Below, piece by piece: positions 1 through 8,696 of a DNA stretch of 64,000 bases. Made by a program: the position numbers and the translations under genes. The notes beneath the pieces were generated by a model, which saw only the letters and a list, made by a program, of their open reading frames with translations, did no database searches and was not told where the DNA came from. Each line of letters opens with the position of its first letter. Position 1 is the first letter of the stretch. Origin of the DNA: Candidatus Poribacteria bacterium (GTDB taxonomy: Bacteria; Poribacteria; WGA-4E; WGA-3G); NCBI GenBank assembly GCA_022394755.1, contig JAGFCA010000008.1, positions 62,001 to 126,000 of the forward strand, given 5' to 3'.

Positions 1-1005
1 ATTTACATCCAGTTCCCATCTGAGTGGATTTTGATTTATATTTTCATTGAGTACCAATTTAAGATCTACCCACCAAATGCTGTTTTCCAAACCATGTGGA
101 TCTTCTCTATTCTCCTCATCTGGTCTAGATTTCATATCTGGCATTACTTCATATAATATCTGAGATCCTTTAGTTGAGGTTTGAAATCGATGTATTCTTT
201 CTTTACTAACAATCTTTGTCCACATAGGAAAATATGGTGTAAGAGAAACGCTCCAGATACCTATATCATCTAAAACATAGATATTCTTGGAATCATATGC
301 CCATTCCACTTGTGTGTCCTTAGTAATCCGTGGTTTTGGTTGAGTAAAGAGTTGTGGTATAATTTTGGGTTTCTCTATAGGTGCCCACTTTGCAAATTCT
401 TCTTTCTCAGTCTTAGAAAATATAATTTTGTTCTTCTTGGTTTTGATAGGTAATCCCTCACCTATTTTTTTAATAACCCACCCTGGTGGTTGAACCAATC
501 GTGATGCAGTATCTTTCATTTTTGTGGACTTTGATTCAAATGGATGCGATTTAAAGGACATTAAGTAAGAATAATATTGCCCATCTTGTGAAAATTGGAG
601 TTTACTTATTGGATAATCGGTTTCATAGGTAAAACCTCTTTTTTGCTCTAAGGTATCAGGCATAAATAGATGGATACCATAGCCCTCAATTGGGTCATAC
701 TGCAAAAACGCGAAGTTATTTGTACTTGGTATTGAGACAACCTCTTTATAGTCAGGAGTGAGAGCATGTATACCGAAATTCTGAGTATGACTTTTAGGAT
801 CAAGTGCAAGAAGCACAAGGGAGAATTCAGAGCCTCCCACATACCTATTTTCGATTAGCATGACTACAAACTTACCATCTGGAGAGTAAGCAGAAGGATG
901 CATGAGACCTAAGTATCTATAATCTTTAAGCTCGGCAGAGGTTGGGTTAAGTATGTAGGTGCAAAGTATAAGACAGATGTATGTTAGTCTATACAGATAT
1001 TGCAT
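1..1005 (-). CDS. Partial exported PD40/TolB-like protein (3' end outside the window)
   Basis: Reading from an ATG at 1003-1005, the frame stays open for 335 codons and runs off the left edge, so the C-terminus is missing. A GGGAG-type ribosome binding site lies about 8 bases before the ATG. The first 24 residues form a signal peptide (hydrophobic run ending PTSA-E). Two stretches, YSPDGKFVVML near residue 41 and FSQDGQYYSYL near residue 140, look like PD40 beta-propeller repeats. The protein is therefore likely periplasmic or surface-exposed. It is the last visible gene of a minus-strand group with the two genes upstream (28-base gap). No enzyme motif is visible and the specific function is unknown. 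Confidence 0.75.
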   Translation of the reverse strand, partial: MQYLYRLTYICLILCTYILNPTSAELKDYRYLGLMHPSAYSPDGKFVVMLIENRYVGGSEFSLVLLALDPKSHTQNFGIHALTPDYKEVVSIPSTNNFAFLQYDPIEGYGIHLFMPDTLEQKRGFTYETDYPISKLQFSQDGQYYSYLMSFKSHPFESKSTKMKDTASRLVQPPGWVIKKIGEGLPIKTKKNKIIFSKTEKEEFAKWAPIEKPKIIPQLFTQPKPRITKDTQVEWAYDSKNIYVLDDIGIWSVSLTPYFPMWTKIVSKERIHRFQTSTKGSQILYEVMPDMKSRPDEENREDPHGLENSIWWVDLKLVLNENINQNPLRWELDVN

Positions 1006-1033
1006 TGTGTTCTCCCAATAGATACTGTATGTT

Positions 1034-1522
1034 TCATTTTATATTAAATGGCGGATGGAATGACATAAGGTTTCTTGTGAGATTCAACTGGGTTATACCT
1101 CCATCGCCCTTCATCATTTCTTTCTCTTCAATATAAGTACCATCTACTGATATAGTTGTGATGGTAATTCTATATCCTGCCGGTATTTGACCTATACATG
1201 TAAAAGTATCAGAATTACTGTTGAGAATTATAAAGTTCTTTGCACTTATTCTACCAGGAGCATACCAAGTTATTCTAATGCGTTTCAGAGCGTTGTGATA
1301 TTTTGGTGATACCCCTTGTTCAGTATTGATCTGCATATTGTAATTCATGTCAATATCGTCTTGATGAGAGAGTTTGACATTAATGTTGCCTTGGTTTATT
1401 CCCTCCCATGCCCATAGGAAATTTGGTATATTCTGAAAGAGGGTATATATAAGTATAAAAAGGATAAAAATGAATATTGGAACGGTTCTGTTGTTGAATA
1501 TGGGATGAACGGGTCTGTTCAT
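1034..1522 (-). CDS. Membrane-anchored protein with a domain shared with its neighbour
   Basis: Hypothetical protein of 162 residues. I place the start at the ATG at 1520-1522 (AGGAT about 8 bases upstream) rather than at a TTG 11 codons earlier. Residues about 14-38 form one hydrophobic segment, a signal anchor or uncleaved signal peptide. The rest (from WEGINQGNI near residue 40 to the end) aligns with the C-terminal third of the protein encoded at 1599-2780: W-x-G-[IV]-x-x-G-[NT]-[IV], then R-x-R-[IV]-x-W, then a segment ending QIPAGY against QVPFGH. The fold looks all-beta and extracytoplasmic. No known family was recognised. Confidence 0.6.
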   Translation of the reverse strand: MNRPVHPIFNNRTVPIFIFILFILIYTLFQNIPNFLWAWEGINQGNINVKLSHQDDIDMNYNMQINTEQGVSPKYHNALKRIRITWYAPGRISAKNFIILNSNSDTFTCIGQIPAGYRITITTISVDGTYIEEKEMMKGDGGITQLNLTRNLMSFHPPFNIK

Positions 1523-1538
1523 TTGGAGTATCCTATGT

Positions 1539-1587
1539 GTTTGCAGGCAGGACAAGGATTAATTACCATTTTATCCTGCCTACAAAC
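1539..1587 (-). terminator. Inverted repeat between two minus-strand genes
   Basis: The 14-base arms 1539-1552 and 1574-1587 pair with one mismatch around a 21-base loop, just after the stop codon of the 1599-2780 gene. There is no clear T-run, so this may be an attenuator or mRNA-processing hairpin rather than a full terminator. The left arm overlaps the region before the next gene's start. Confidence 0.4.
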
Positions 1588-1598
1588 AGTTTAATTTC

Positions 1599-2780
1599 TT
1601 ATTTCCAATTATCTTTGATCTTAACGGGTGTAGGAATCTTCGGTTTATAAGTTGCATTCGGAGATAGCTGGAATGCAACTTGTTTTGGTCCCCATTCCGT
1701 TGGAATTTGGGTTAAGAATACCTCTCCTACTACACCGACATTTTGGTCATCCTCATATTTACAAATCCGATCTTGACCACCGTGTGCATGTAGATCATCA
1801 CCTCTGATCCACATTGTGACATCATGCCCAAAAGGAACTTGATGTATAAAGGAGAAAGTACCGTCAGTTTGCACAAGCATTTTACCATCCTCACGACAGT
1901 TGGGAGAACGGACGCTCCATCTTACACGTGTTCGATTCCAACGGTTCTTGATAACGATTCTGGAATCTTCTTCGGTTGAAAAAGAAACTAATTGAGAATC
2001 AATATTGTTACCATCATCTCTGCATTCACAGAAACCCTTTACGGTTCCCCTTAGAACACCATGCCACATTCTTTCTAAACCCCATTTAACCAAGTCGGTC
2101 AATGGATTGCTAATTAACTTTCCACTTATTTTTACTTGTACATACATCATTTGTCCGGCTGTGGACTGAATACTTCCTGACACAGTCGTTACGACAGAAG
2201 ATCCGGTAGACGTAGTATCCGATACAGAAACTCCATTTACAAAAACTTCTATCTTATTAATTACATAGTTACTATTTGAGGAAGAAACTTTAACATCAAA
2301 AGAGTAAGAATCTCCGATTTTTATGTCGTCTGTGATGGTTAGACTGTCCGGTACGGTGATGACATCTGCAGCAGGAGTCCATACTTCCAAGGTATAGGAT
2401 TCCAAATCAATACTCTGATCATCAGCGTCGGTATCGGGGTAAACGTAAGCCGTAATCTCATATTCTTCCCCAGATGTGCTGCCGTCACTAAATGTGTGGT
2501 TAAAAGAAGAACTTGTTGAAGTGTCGTCCCCAATGTCTATGTCTTCAAGTGTTCCAAGACCATTTTCGTTAGGTCCTTTCACATACCAATAGACTGTTCC
2601 ATAAGGTTCGTTACAATCCACTCGAGAGTGTTGTGTAGAACCGGCAAAGATATAACTATCGTATGATGATTCGGGTCCTACATAACTAATATCAATAGCA
2701 TAACCATTGTTGTTTATAAAATAGAAACCATCATAATTATTGTAAGAACTATAAACTCTCTTATGTATAACATTATTCAA
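1599..2780 (-). CDS. Hypothetical multidomain beta-sandwich protein
   Basis: Protein of 393 residues. The ATG at 2778-2780 is supported by AAGGAG 8 bases upstream, yet no signal peptide follows it. That is odd for a protein that otherwise looks extracellular. Residues about 30-135 contain an Ig-like segment with GTVYWYVKG and YEITAYVY strands. It resembles the WYIK...YDVKAV segment of the broken gene at 26547-27337. Residues about 150-220 form a second Ser/Thr-rich beta domain (KIEVFVNGVSVSDTTS). Residues about 240-393 are the domain shared with the next gene. It is the first gene of a three-gene minus-strand set. Function unknown; an adhesive or structural surface role is inference. Confidence 0.65.
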   Translation of the reverse strand: MNNVIHKRVYSSYNNYDGFYFINNNGYAIDISYVGPESSYDSYIFAGSTQHSRVDCNEPYGTVYWYVKGPNENGLGTLEDIDIGDDTSTSSSFNHTFSDGSTSGEEYEITAYVYPDTDADDQSIDLESYTLEVWTPAADVITVPDSLTITDDIKIGDSYSFDVKVSSSNSNYVINKIEVFVNGVSVSDTTSTGSSVVTTVSGSIQSTAGQMMYVQVKISGKLISNPLTDLVKWGLERMWHGVLRGTVKGFCECRDDGNNIDSQLVSFSTEEDSRIVIKNRWNRTRVRWSVRSPNCREDGKMLVQTDGTFSFIHQVPFGHDVTMWIRGDDLHAHGGQDRICKYEDDQNVGVVGEVFLTQIPTEWGPKQVAFQLSPNATYKPKIPTPVKIKDNWK

Positions 2781-2864
2781 GAAACTCCTTATAAATAATA
2801 GTTCATTATACGATAAAACTAATCAACACTTTACGCCAACCTTATTAATCACATTAAGTATATA

Positions 2865-2905
2865 ATATATAGTCAAAAAAGCAAGGAAGTTTTTTGACTA
2901 TATAT
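2865..2905. repeat. Perfect 16-bp inverted repeat
   Basis: The arms 2865-2880 and 2890-2905 are exact reverse complements around a 9-base loop. Each inner arm end is a run of six A or six T. The repeat lies about 85 bases upstream of the 1599-2780 start and downstream of the epimerase gene, both on the minus strand. It could be a terminator for the epimerase transcript or an operator. The rest of 2781-3255 is AT-rich and holds only the small ORF and hairpin listed separately. Confidence 0.5.
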
Positions 2906-3030
2906 TGCTTAAGTTTGGACTGTTTGTATTCAGGTCAAGATAGTTTAACGTCATATCTAATATAATCTATTTTGATACGGATGATTCCTAATTATGAGAT
3001 TAAGTGAAGTATTTTCGTATTTTACTGTAA

Positions 3031-3210
3031 TTATTGTGTGGGATCGTAACTTGGAGAATTACCTTGTTGTCGTTTTTGTGTCTGTAAATAAGCCACTATG
3101 AATCCACGTTTGATGTATATCGGTAGGAAGCAATGAATATCAAGAATTCTTAGCAGGGATTCTACTTCAAGAGTTACTTTGCTTGCCGGTAAAGGGTGTA
3201 TTTGTTTCAT
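3031..3210 (-). CDS. Possible 59-aa small protein
   Basis: Open frame of 59 codons from the ATG at 3208-3210 to a TAA. The product starts MKQIHPLPASK and is basic, with a short hydrophobic middle (HCFLPIYIKRGFIVAY). There is no ribosome binding site ahead of the ATG and no family was recognised. It could be a degraded gene end or chance. Listed because its composition looks coding and nothing else explains the stretch. Confidence 0.2.
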   Translation of the reverse strand: MKQIHPLPASKVTLEVESLLRILDIHCFLPIYIKRGFIVAYLQTQKRQQGNSPSYDPTQ

Positions 3211-3215
3211 GTATC

Positions 3216-3242
3216 AATGTCACAAAGGGAATATGTGACATT
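3216..3242 (-). terminator. Hairpin downstream of the epimerase gene
   Basis: A perfect 9-bp stem (3216-3224 with 3234-3242) with a 9-base loop, 13 bases after the epimerase stop on the minus strand. There is no strong T-run, so termination is inferred from position only. Confidence 0.4.
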
Positions 3243-3255
3243 GCTGATAATGTAA

Positions 3256-4206
3256 TCATTGTATTGTATCTAAACCTGCGCTTTCACGAAACTTATTGTA
3301 TGTTAATAAGATTCCTTGTTCCATAGAATATTCTGGAGTGAATCCCATTTCTTCTTCAATAGGTGTTGCGTCATAATCCCAAGAGATACCAAATACACCA
3401 GGTTCAACCGTGATTTCTGCATCTGGAACTAAAGATTTCAGGTACGCTACACCTTCCTTTACTGGACGAATTCCCCCTTTTACATTAAACACCCGTGTCT
3501 TTGTAGTTGGACAGGTACAGGACATAACAATTGAACGGGATACATCTTCCACAAACTGCCAATCTACGGAGTCATCCCCAAAAGGACATACATGCGACTT
3601 ACCTAATGCAACATCCTCAATCATCTTCGTTGTAAATGAACTCATACCACGTGTTCTACCGACACCATACACTGCAGTAAACCGTAGACCAATAGAATCA
3701 ACACCATATTCATCAAAATAGTGCATGGCATACCTCTCACATAAGGATTTACATGCACCATAAATGAACTTTGGATAATGTGGGGCATCGTTAAGTATTT
3801 GCTGGTGATTGTAATCTTCTGGTGAACCAAACACTGCCACACTACTTGCCCAGACAACTCGTTTTATATCAAATAGACGGGCAGCCTCAAGTATGTTTAT
3901 TGTGCCCTCACAGACAACTTTTATGGCTTGTGGTGGATTGGCATTGCAGGCAGGCACCTGCCAAGATGCAAGGTGGATAATGCGGTCAATTTCATATTCC
4001 TGTATTGTACGTAGGATATGAGGTAGATCAGTGATGTCCCCTTGAACAAATGTAATACTCTCTATTTGTTCATCGGTTAACACCATTTTTGGAATAGTGA
4101 GATCGTAAGCAAAATCGTAAACGATGACTTTTTCACCGGCAGCTAACAGATCCCGAATGACATAAGTTCCGATGCATCCCATGCCACCAGTGAGGAGATA
4201 TGACAT
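3256..4206 (-). CDS. NAD-dependent epimerase/dehydratase (extended SDR)
   Basis: Protein of 316 residues. I start it at the ATG at 4204-4206, with AAGGAAG 7 bases upstream; an in-frame TTG six codons earlier overlaps that site. Residues 6-13 (TGGMGCIG) are the Rossmann NAD-binding motif. S121/S122 and Y149-x3-K153 (YGACK) are the catalytic Ser, Tyr and Lys of extended short-chain dehydrogenases. Family members epimerise, dehydrate or reduce nucleotide sugars and related substrates; the substrate here cannot be read from sequence. It lies 49 bases downstream of the Rieske ferredoxin gene and is probably cotranscribed with it. Cytoplasmic. Confidence 0.85.
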   Translation of the reverse strand: MSYLLTGGMGCIGTYVIRDLLAAGEKVIVYDFAYDLTIPKMVLTDEQIESITFVQGDITDLPHILRTIQEYEIDRIIHLASWQVPACNANPPQAIKVVCEGTINILEAARLFDIKRVVWASSVAVFGSPEDYNHQQILNDAPHYPKFIYGACKSLCERYAMHYFDEYGVDSIGLRFTAVYGVGRTRGMSSFTTKMIEDVALGKSHVCPFGDDSVDWQFVEDVSRSIVMSCTCPTTKTRVFNVKGGIRPVKEGVAYLKSLVPDAEITVEPGVFGISWDYDATPIEEEMGFTPEYSMEQGILLTYNKFRESAGLDTIQ

Positions 4207-4255
4207 ATAAATTCTTCCTTTCAATTGAAATAATACGTAGAGTGCTTATTTAGTC

Positions 4256-4591
4256 TTATTGTGTTTCACCCTTATTAAGTGGTTCATCAACATTTACAAG
4301 AATATCCTCACCTTCAACCTTCACAGCGTAGGTAGGAATACTCTCTTCACCGGGCCATACACATTCTCCGGTTTTTACATCAAATTCCCACATGTGCATT
4401 GGACAGGTAACACAATTCTTATCTAAGAAACCGTATGTTAAAACGCCACCAAGATGTGGACAAATATTATTCATTGCATAATACTCACCCTCAACGTTGT
4501 ATATACCAATAAAAACACCTTCGACTTTAACACCGATACATGTTCCGGGCTGAATTTGATCGGTTGTAGCGGCTTTAAAATATTCTGCCAT
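4256..4591 (-). CDS. Rieske [2Fe-2S] ferredoxin
   Basis: Soluble 111-residue Rieske protein. C44-x-H46 (CPHLGG) and C63-x2-H66 (CPMH) are the two Cys/His pairs that bind the 2Fe-2S cluster. Length and lack of a membrane segment fit the small ferredoxin components of ring-hydroxylating oxygenases or the NirD type. No oxygenase or nitrite reductase gene is nearby, so the electron acceptor is unknown. The epimerase follows in the same direction. The start ATG has GGAG 11 bases upstream. Confidence 0.88.
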   Translation of the reverse strand: MAEYFKAATTDQIQPGTCIGVKVEGVFIGIYNVEGEYYAMNNICPHLGGVLTYGFLDKNCVTCPMHMWEFDVKTGECVWPGEESIPTYAVKVEGEDILVNVDEPLNKGETQ

Positions 4592-4676
4592 ATCTATATT
4601 AAAACTCCATAACTATTGATTAATAGATTCTTCTTACAGTTGTTAATATAACAAATATACTCATTGAAACTACAAT

Positions 4677-6278
4677 TTACTTCCCTGCTACCTTACCTTC
4701 TCCTCGAGTATCTGTACCTCCATCATGGTATTTTCCATCCTCAGATACTCGAATTACGTGTCCAGGTCCTCCAATTCCACCGCTTAGTGAGACTTCATGT
4801 CCGAATGCTCTCACTTTTTCAATGACGTCTTCCCCAGCTCTCGATTCAATCTGAATTGGTTCAGCACCATCACTGAAAAACCTTGCTGCATCCAGAGATT
4901 CTTGGGCTGACACTTGTAGATCTATGAGACCAACACTGATATTCAGTTGATTGTTGGGTATTGTGCGACCACCAGGAATACCGTATGTGGCAAAGGGGTT
5001 TCCATGAATGGTAGCCATGCAAGGTCCCATATTATGTAATGGACGTTTACGGGGACCGACAGAGTTGGCAAGTCCTGGTCTCGGATCGAATCTACCAACA
5101 CCGTGTCCAAACAGTAATCCTGTGCCGGGAACGGTTACCATTGACCCAAATCCACCCCCATGTGTCTGTGTTAATGACACCATGTTTCCTTCAACATCGG
5201 CTGTTGATATATGACTTGTGCAGCTCATCGGTTCTTGATAAACGACTTCACCCGGTTGCGGGGATTCGAGTCCAGATTTTAATTTCTCAGCGAGGGTTGC
5301 TGTGAAACTATCTGATAGTTCTTCATCAATATCTATGTCTACAAATTCTGGGTCTCCAAAACGACTCAGTCTTTCATACCAACATATCTTCATTGCTTCT
5401 GCAAATAGATGAAATCGTTCAGCGGGTGACATCTTGGCAATATCATAAGGTTCCACTAATCGGAGCATTTGAAGGGTTGTTAATCCTCCTGCTCCAAGAG
5501 GAGATGTATATACCGAATAACCGCGATAGTTTATCTCATAAGGATCGGTGATAAAAGCACGATAATTCTTCATATCATCATAAGTTATACAACCCCCTAA
5601 TTCCTGTATGTGATCAGCAATTGTTTCAGCGATCTTACCTTCATAAAAGGCTTCATGTCCACCTTCCGCAACAGCATCTAAAGTTCGTGCGAGATCAGGG
5701 TTTGTTAATACTTCACCCTTTTTTGGGGGGGCACCATTTTTTAGAAAAACACGTGCAGTTTCAGGAAATTCTTTCTTCCATCTTTCAGCATTCCCAGCAA
5801 TGCCTCCGCGGTTTGCACCATTTGGAGCATATCCGTATCGTGCAGAATTGATTGCAGGTCTCAGTGTATCTTTGAGTGGAAGAGTGCCATATTCCTTTAA
5901 TGTCAGACATAATCCTGCAACAACACCTGGAACACCGATAGAAAGTGGTCCATGTACGTTAACTCGTCCGGGTACACGGTATCCAGCATCAGTATCTGGA
6001 GCATCTTCAATAGTGAACATATCCTCTGAAGCAGCATCGGGTGCAGCAGAATTATAGTCAATTGCTACTACATCCTTAGTTTTCTTTCGATATATTAGGA
6101 CGCAACCGCCGTAACCTGCGATACCGTTCTGTGAGGGTTCTACGACACCTTCTGCAAAGGCAGCTGCAACCGCGGCATCCACTGCATTACCACCTGCAAG
6201 AAGCATTTCCATACCGGCATGTGCTGTTCTCGGGTGTGGACCAACTACTGTTCCATACTCTCTTTTTAATAATTTCAC
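4677..6278 (-). CDS. Gamma-glutamyltransferase family protein
   Basis: Protein of 533 residues with the whole GGT fold (Ntn hydrolase). Near the N-terminus is the typical GM-x-ML-AGGNAVDAA stretch. T354 in SCTSHIS matches the Thr at which GGT precursors self-cleave and which becomes the nucleophile. NMVSLTQT follows, and a glycine-rich segment NNQLNISVG lies near residue 440. Family members transfer or hydrolyse gamma-glutamyl groups or acylate amines. The start is GTG with AAGGAA upstream. No signal peptide is present, so unlike classic periplasmic GGT this copy should be cytoplasmic. No operon partner is evident. Confidence 0.88.
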   Translation of the reverse strand: MKLLKREYGTVVGPHPRTAHAGMEMLLAGGNAVDAAVAAAFAEGVVEPSQNGIAGYGGCVLIYRKKTKDVVAIDYNSAAPDAASEDMFTIEDAPDTDAGYRVPGRVNVHGPLSIGVPGVVAGLCLTLKEYGTLPLKDTLRPAINSARYGYAPNGANRGGIAGNAERWKKEFPETARVFLKNGAPPKKGEVLTNPDLARTLDAVAEGGHEAFYEGKIAETIADHIQELGGCITYDDMKNYRAFITDPYEINYRGYSVYTSPLGAGGLTTLQMLRLVEPYDIAKMSPAERFHLFAEAMKICWYERLSRFGDPEFVDIDIDEELSDSFTATLAEKLKSGLESPQPGEVVYQEPMSCTSHISTADVEGNMVSLTQTHGGGFGSMVTVPGTGLLFGHGVGRFDPRPGLANSVGPRKRPLHNMGPCMATIHGNPFATYGIPGGRTIPNNQLNISVGLIDLQVSAQESLDAARFFSDGAEPIQIESRAGEDVIEKVRAFGHEVSLSGGIGGPGHVIRVSEDGKYHDGGTDTRGEGKVAGK

Positions 6279-6607
6279 AAGTTTTCCTTATGATGTTAGA
6301 TAATATGAGGCATTTTAAAGACAACTCCAAGAAATGTCAAGTCTTTATAGAGAGTCCAATGTGTAAACAATTTATCACTGGTTGGTAATTGTGAATGGAA
6401 CTGTTTGTTATCTAAGTTTTGATGAGAGATGCTCAATTCTTTAAAGTAATGTTGGCAGTGATATTGCTCGAAATAGTTTTCCACTTACTTTGAAATTTTC
6501 AGAATCAGTATGATTAGTTTAAATATAATTACTATAACGTTAGTTATAGTAAGGTACAATGGATATTATCTACATTGAAGAGTCTGTAGAAATGGTGTTA
6601 GTGACGA
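6279..6607. other. Intergenic region without recognised features
   Basis: AT-rich spacer between two minus-strand genes. I see no gene, clear terminator or consensus promoter. Short open frames here lack ribosome binding sites. Confidence 0.5.
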
Positions 6608-7558
6608 TTAGACTGGATTTGATTTTGGTTTTAATACAAATAGGTATATGAAGAGTAATACTCCTGTGATTGCCCCAAATGCTATTTTGAATCCGTTAGG
6701 TAAATTAGATGGGGATATAAAACCCTCAATTATACCTGCGAGGATAAGTAAAATAACACATCCTCCAAGCATTTGGATTGCTGTTCTTGCAGCATTAATT
6801 AGTGTGCGTTTTCGTGTGAGAACAGTAGGCGAAATTAGTGCGTACCCTAATCTCATCCCCGCACCACCTGCAATAAAGATCATTGTCAGTTCAATATATC
6901 CGTGTGGAGACGCAAAAGACCACAATGCCAACGACACCCCATGCACCTGACATAATCCCCCAATTGATCCGATGATTATCCCGTTATAAATAAGAATATA
7001 TACAGATCCAACCATGAATAATATGCCCCATGCAAAAGCGAGAAAAGCCACTCTAATATTATTCGTCATTACTTCAGATGCAAATATGTTTCTATGTTCT
7101 GCATCTGTAGCATTCCATTCGGCTGCCCCTAATTCTTTTATGTGCGATACGACTCTTTCAGGGATCAAATCCTCGGTTAATTCCGGCGTTCTTAAGGCAC
7201 TCCAATAAGCCCCAGCGAATGCCACTCCAAACATAACAAAAGCAATAGCAACAAATATTATATTCTCTCTTATAACCTTTGGGAATCCATTTCGGAGAAA
7301 ACCCCAGAGTGACCCTCGTTTGAATGGTGAGGACTGATATACTTTGGAATGTGCCCGGGATGCTAATTCATTAAGATAGGTTACACACCTATCTTGTGGA
7401 AAGTCTCGACGGGCTACAGCTAAATCTGATGTAATCCTTCGATATAAATATCCGAGTCTATTCAGGTCATTGGCAGCAACATACTGCTTTTTGTCAAGTA
7501 GGTTTTCTAATTCATTCCAAACGGGTTGTTTCTTTTGGACAAAATCTGTTACAGTCAT
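6608..7558 (-). CDS. SpoIIM (DUF95) family membrane protein
   Basis: Protein of 316 residues with a soluble N-terminal part (about 95 residues, including the LNRLGYLYRRITSDLA segment typical of the family). Several membrane segments follow: near residues 98-118 and 170-200, and two or three between 215 and 310. The [FL]-A-[FW]-G-I motif before a membrane turn and SPHGYIEL are hallmarks of the SpoIIM/DUF95 family. The family is named for a sporulation protein but is widespread in non-spore-formers, where it often accompanies MoxR/DUF58 genes. None of these is adjacent here. The ATG at 7556-7558 is preferred over a TTG four codons upstream. Exact role unknown. Confidence 0.82.
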   Translation of the reverse strand: MTVTDFVQKKQPVWNELENLLDKKQYVAANDLNRLGYLYRRITSDLAVARRDFPQDRCVTYLNELASRAHSKVYQSSPFKRGSLWGFLRNGFPKVIRENIIFVAIAFVMFGVAFAGAYWSALRTPELTEDLIPERVVSHIKELGAAEWNATDAEHRNIFASEVMTNNIRVAFLAFAWGILFMVGSVYILIYNGIIIGSIGGLCQVHGVSLALWSFASPHGYIELTMIFIAGGAGMRLGYALISPTVLTRKRTLINAARTAIQMLGGCVILLILAGIIEGFISPSNLPNGFKIAFGAITGVLLFIYLFVLKPKSNPV

Positions 7559-8028
7559 GTGTTTTCTCAATGTTAATCTATTTTCTATTTCTACTGTTGA
7601 TATTATACCATTTCTTTTGTTTTAGTGTTATCAGTAATTGGTGGTTTAATCATGACCAGAATTTACGTAGTTCATGTTAATATCCTTGATAAGGGGATTT
7701 AGAAAAAAGTAAAGATTAACGCTTTTTCTATAAGCGTTTAAAATATGGTCAATGTGTCTAAGACTTGAAAATTATCTTCATATCCTTTGGCATATATTCT
7801 ATCGAATATTTGGAAAATGCTCTCTGTAGTTACGTCTTCTTTAGATGCTTTCCAGAATGTCGCACTAAAGGAGTCAATTTAGTGTATAACCTCCCCTTCT
7901 GGCTGCGTAGAAGTAATATTTTTAAGAATATGACACCAACATTCCTAAGTATAAAACTTCTTGGTGCATGAATGGCATCAATATTGCGCATACTAAAACA
8001 GACTTACGAAGTATTATCAAGGGATTAT
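7559..8028. other. Intergenic region without recognised features
   Basis: Divergent spacer between the SpoIIM-like gene and the lipoprotein gene. It is AT-rich. A 68-codon open frame at 7765-7971 has no ribosome binding site or family features, and I do not count it as a gene. Promoters for both flanking genes should lie here but no clear consensus pair was seen. Confidence 0.5.
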
Positions 8029-8466
8029 ATGTATTATATTAATAACCAGAACCCCATTACACTATCCAAAGTTCTTCAAACCATTCTATTGTTATGTCTG
8101 GGTCTTTTTTTTACAGGTTGTGCCACACTTTTTCAGGAGCAGGAATATGTACTAATTGATCGACCAGTTGATAAAGATTATACATACTATTACGATGTAT
8201 TTACATTACCTGAAATAGCAAAAATACGGAAAATTAGACTGATAGGTGAAGGAAAGTTAAGAAACATTGAAATTCATGTCCGTGATGCAAAACATAGGTG
8301 GAAACTGAAGAAAAAAATACACAGAATAAATCAATTACCATTGGATATACCTCTGACTGTTGATACAGATGCTATAAAAGTTAAAAAAGCCTATACCACA
8401 GTATTCGGAGAAATTAAAACTATTCAGTTTTTCACTGTCGTAGATAAAGGCGAAAACAAACATTGA
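8029..8466 (+). CDS. Small lipoprotein
   Basis: Protein of 145 residues. I choose the ATG at 8029 (AAGGGA just upstream) over an upstream ATG at 7972 with no ribosome binding site. A hydrophobic run ends in LFFTGC, a lipobox whose Cys would be lipidated, so the mature protein should be a membrane-anchored envelope protein. The mature part is rich in Lys, Tyr and Asp with no recognised domain. It precedes the giant outer-membrane-like gene by 230 bases and may function with it. Confidence 0.65.
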   Translation: MYYINNQNPITLSKVLQTILLLCLGLFFTGCATLFQEQEYVLIDRPVDKDYTYYYDVFTLPEIAKIRKIRLIGEGKLRNIEIHVRDAKHRWKLKKKIHRINQLPLDIPLTVDTDAIKVKKAYTTVFGEIKTIQFFTVVDKGENKH

Positions 8467-8696
8467 AAATATCTACCTGGATTATATATTGCTCTTCAAT
8501 ACTAAATCAGAAAAGATTGAGATTTTAACTGGACGGGTGATTTCAGTGTAGTTATTTTATGCCCTAAAACGTGCATTAACATGTCTGATTGCCCAATTTC
8601 GTGCCAACCACTAATCCTTAAAACGGGATATTAACAACAATACTCAATTGATTCTTGCAACACGTATTTTTGTATATCCCAGAGGAAGTGTACTTA

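Noticed and set aside
6608..7558. SpoIIM homologue as evidence for sporulation
   Set aside because: The family is widespread in non-sporulating bacteria and no other sporulation gene is present.
7765..7971. 68-codon open frame before the lipoprotein gene
   Set aside because: No ribosome binding site, no family features and biased amino-acid content; probably chance.
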